A stretch of 5,216 nt of DNA, taken from Nitrospirota bacterium. GTDB lineage: Bacteria > Nitrospirota > 9FT-COMBO-42-15 > HDB-SIOI813. The translations under genes and the position numbers were made by a program. Of this stretch, positions 4,197 to 5,216 are shown piece by piece. The notes under the pieces are model-generated. The model had not been told where the DNA came from, ran no database searches, and saw only the letters and a list, made by a program, of their open reading frames with translations. Numbering within the stretch: position 1 is the stretch's first letter; each line of letters starts with the position of its first letter. The DNA lies in NCBI GenBank assembly GCA_023248365.1, contig JAHFER010000021.1:7594-12809 (forward strand). The letters are read 5' to 3'.

Positions 4197-5195
4197 TTAT
4201 CCACCAATTGATGTCATGGAGTGCAGATACTTCTGCGAGCCGGCATTCATATCTATATTGTGTGCCTCTGGCTTAGTATCCATGACGGAAACAAGGAGCC
4301 TCTCAATTTCGCTATCTTCGCAGCCGTTTCTCATCGGCTCTCTGAAATCTATGTATGATTCAGAGAAGAGACAATGTTTTATCCTGCCGTCTGCCCCAAG
4401 ACGTATCCTGTTACAGGTATCACAGAAGTGCTCACTTATTGCACTTATAAAGCCTACTATTCCACGGGCACCCTGCACCCTGTAATTCTTTGCGGGACCT
4501 GACTTATCCTTTTCGTCCACAACTGGCTCAAGCTTTCCAAGTGCAGACTCTATTTTTGCCATCATATCAGCTTTGGATATAAAAGACTTCTTCCAGCCTT
4601 CCCAATCATCAACAGGCATAAACTCGATGAACCTGACCTGAAATGGTTTGTTTAATGTCAACTTTGCAAAATCAACTAGCTCATTATCATTAACACCTCT
4701 TGAAGGAACCACATTCAGCTTAATCGGATCAAAACCTACTCGCTCTGCCTCGAGAATACCTTCCCACACCTTGTCAAAACAGTCGCCTTTTGTTATTGCC
4801 AAAAACTTTTTTGGATCAAATGTATCAAGACTGATATTAAGTCTTCTCAAACCAGCTTTTTTAAGGGATTGAGCGTAATTCTTCAGCAAAACCCCGTTAG
4901 TTGTCATTGCAATATCTTTAATACCATCTATCTTATTTACAGCCGCTATAAATTCAACAACTCCTCTTCTTACTAAGGGTTCTCCACCTGTTATCCTTAT
5001 CTTATTAAGACCCATCTTAGCAGCGACTTTTACAAGACGGTACATCTCATCAAACGACATCAGCTCATTTGAAGGAAGAGTGCTTATCGTACCGCACGAA
5101 GGCACACAGTAGACACAACGGAGGTTACACCGGTCTGTCACCGAGATCCTCATATACGTTATCTTACGGTTAAAAGCATCTATTAATTGGGACAT
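4197..5195 (-). CDS. moaA: GTP 3',8-cyclase MoaA (radical SAM)
   Basis: MoaA starts Moco synthesis: it uses two [4Fe-4S] clusters and S-adenosylmethionine to cyclise GTP into 3',8-cyclo-7,8-dihydro-GTP. The 332-residue product is full length. The N-terminal radical SAM motif CNLRCVYC gives Cys23, Cys27 and Cys30, followed by GGEP (70-73). The C-terminal cluster that holds GTP uses Cys258, Cys261 and Cys275 in the C-x2-C-x13-C pattern. Arg16, Arg263 and Arg265 sit where the family binds GTP. The protein ends SIGG, keeping the C-terminal Gly-Gly known to be needed for activity. The ATG at 5195 is supported by AAGGAGG (5202-5208) 6 nt upstream. The gene has its own terminator, and its promoter lies outside the window. 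Nothing is missing or unusual. Confidence 0.98.
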   Translation of the reverse strand: MSQLIDAFNRKITYMRISVTDRCNLRCVYCVPSCGTISTLPSNELMSFDEMYRLVKVAAKMGLNKIRITGGEPLVRRGVVEFIAAVNKIDGIKDIAMTTNGVLLKNYAQSLKKAGLRRLNISLDTFDPKKFLAITKGDCFDKVWEGILEAERVGFDPIKLNVVPSRGVNDNELVDFAKLTLNKPFQVRFIEFMPVDDWEGWKKSFISKADMMAKIESALGKLEPVVDEKDKSGPAKNYRVQGARGIVGFISAISEHFCDTCNRIRLGADGRIKHCLFSESYIDFREPMRNGCEDSEIERLLVSVMDTKPEAHNIDMNAGSQKYLHSMTSIGG

Positions 5196-5201
5196 GAGGA
5201 A

Positions 5202-5208
5202 CCTCCTT
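5202..5208 (-). promoter_or_regulatory. moaA ribosome binding site
   Basis: The minus strand reads AAGGAGG, then 6 nt, then ATG at 5195. It is near consensus and confirms the start. Only 8 bases lie beyond it, so no promoter or upstream gene can be judged. Confidence 0.85.
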
Positions 5209-5216
5209 GATTCCAG

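Overview
This is an AT-rich bacterial window (roughly 40% G+C by eye) in which every supported gene lies on the minus strand. Read from right to left, it holds the core of a molybdenum cofactor (Moco) locus: moaA (4197-5195), moaC (3485-3979), a two-gene DrrAB-type ABC exporter (ATPase 1893-3452, permease 1129-1896), a fused moaD-moaE gene (382-1059) and the 5' part of a secreted protein gene that runs off the left edge. The taxon cannot be fixed from sequence alone. Low G+C, a fused MoaD-MoaE and heptamer-repeat spacers suggest an environmental lineage such as Nitrospirota, Planctomycetota or a deltaproteobacterial relative. That placement is an impression, not a result.

moaA has its own strong ribosome binding site and is followed by a good intrinsic terminator (stem 4107-4139). 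Just beyond lies a sigma70-type promoter with an extended -10 (4046-4073), which should start a second transcript carrying moaC, the ABC genes and moaDE. moaC and the ATPase gene are 32 nt apart, the ATPase and permease genes overlap by 3 nt at TTGA, and 69 nt separates the permease gene from moaDE. MoaA and MoaC convert GTP to cyclic pyranopterin monophosphate. MoaD and MoaE form molybdopterin synthase, which adds the dithiolene sulfurs. The MoaD-activating enzyme MoeB and the Mo-insertion enzymes are not in the window. The exporter has no obvious link to Moco synthesis.

Three things stand out. First, purine-rich period-7 repeats fill the spacers after moaDE and after the permease gene, and two more arrays of the same type lie inside the ATPase coding sequence without breaking it. 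Second, those arrays sit in a tail of about 207 residues on the ATPase that is rich in Trp, Gly and acidic residues, contains repeated W-x-K-W motifs and follows a complete ordinary ATPase. Third, the MoaD Gly-Gly, which must be a free C-terminus to carry sulfur, is internal in the MoaD-MoaE fusion, and an internal Shine-Dalgarno plus ATG survives at the MoaE boundary.

No RNA gene, CRISPR array, insertion sequence or riboswitch was recognised. The only non-coding stretch of any length is 3980-4196 (217 bp), which holds the terminator, the promoter and a short degenerate repeat.
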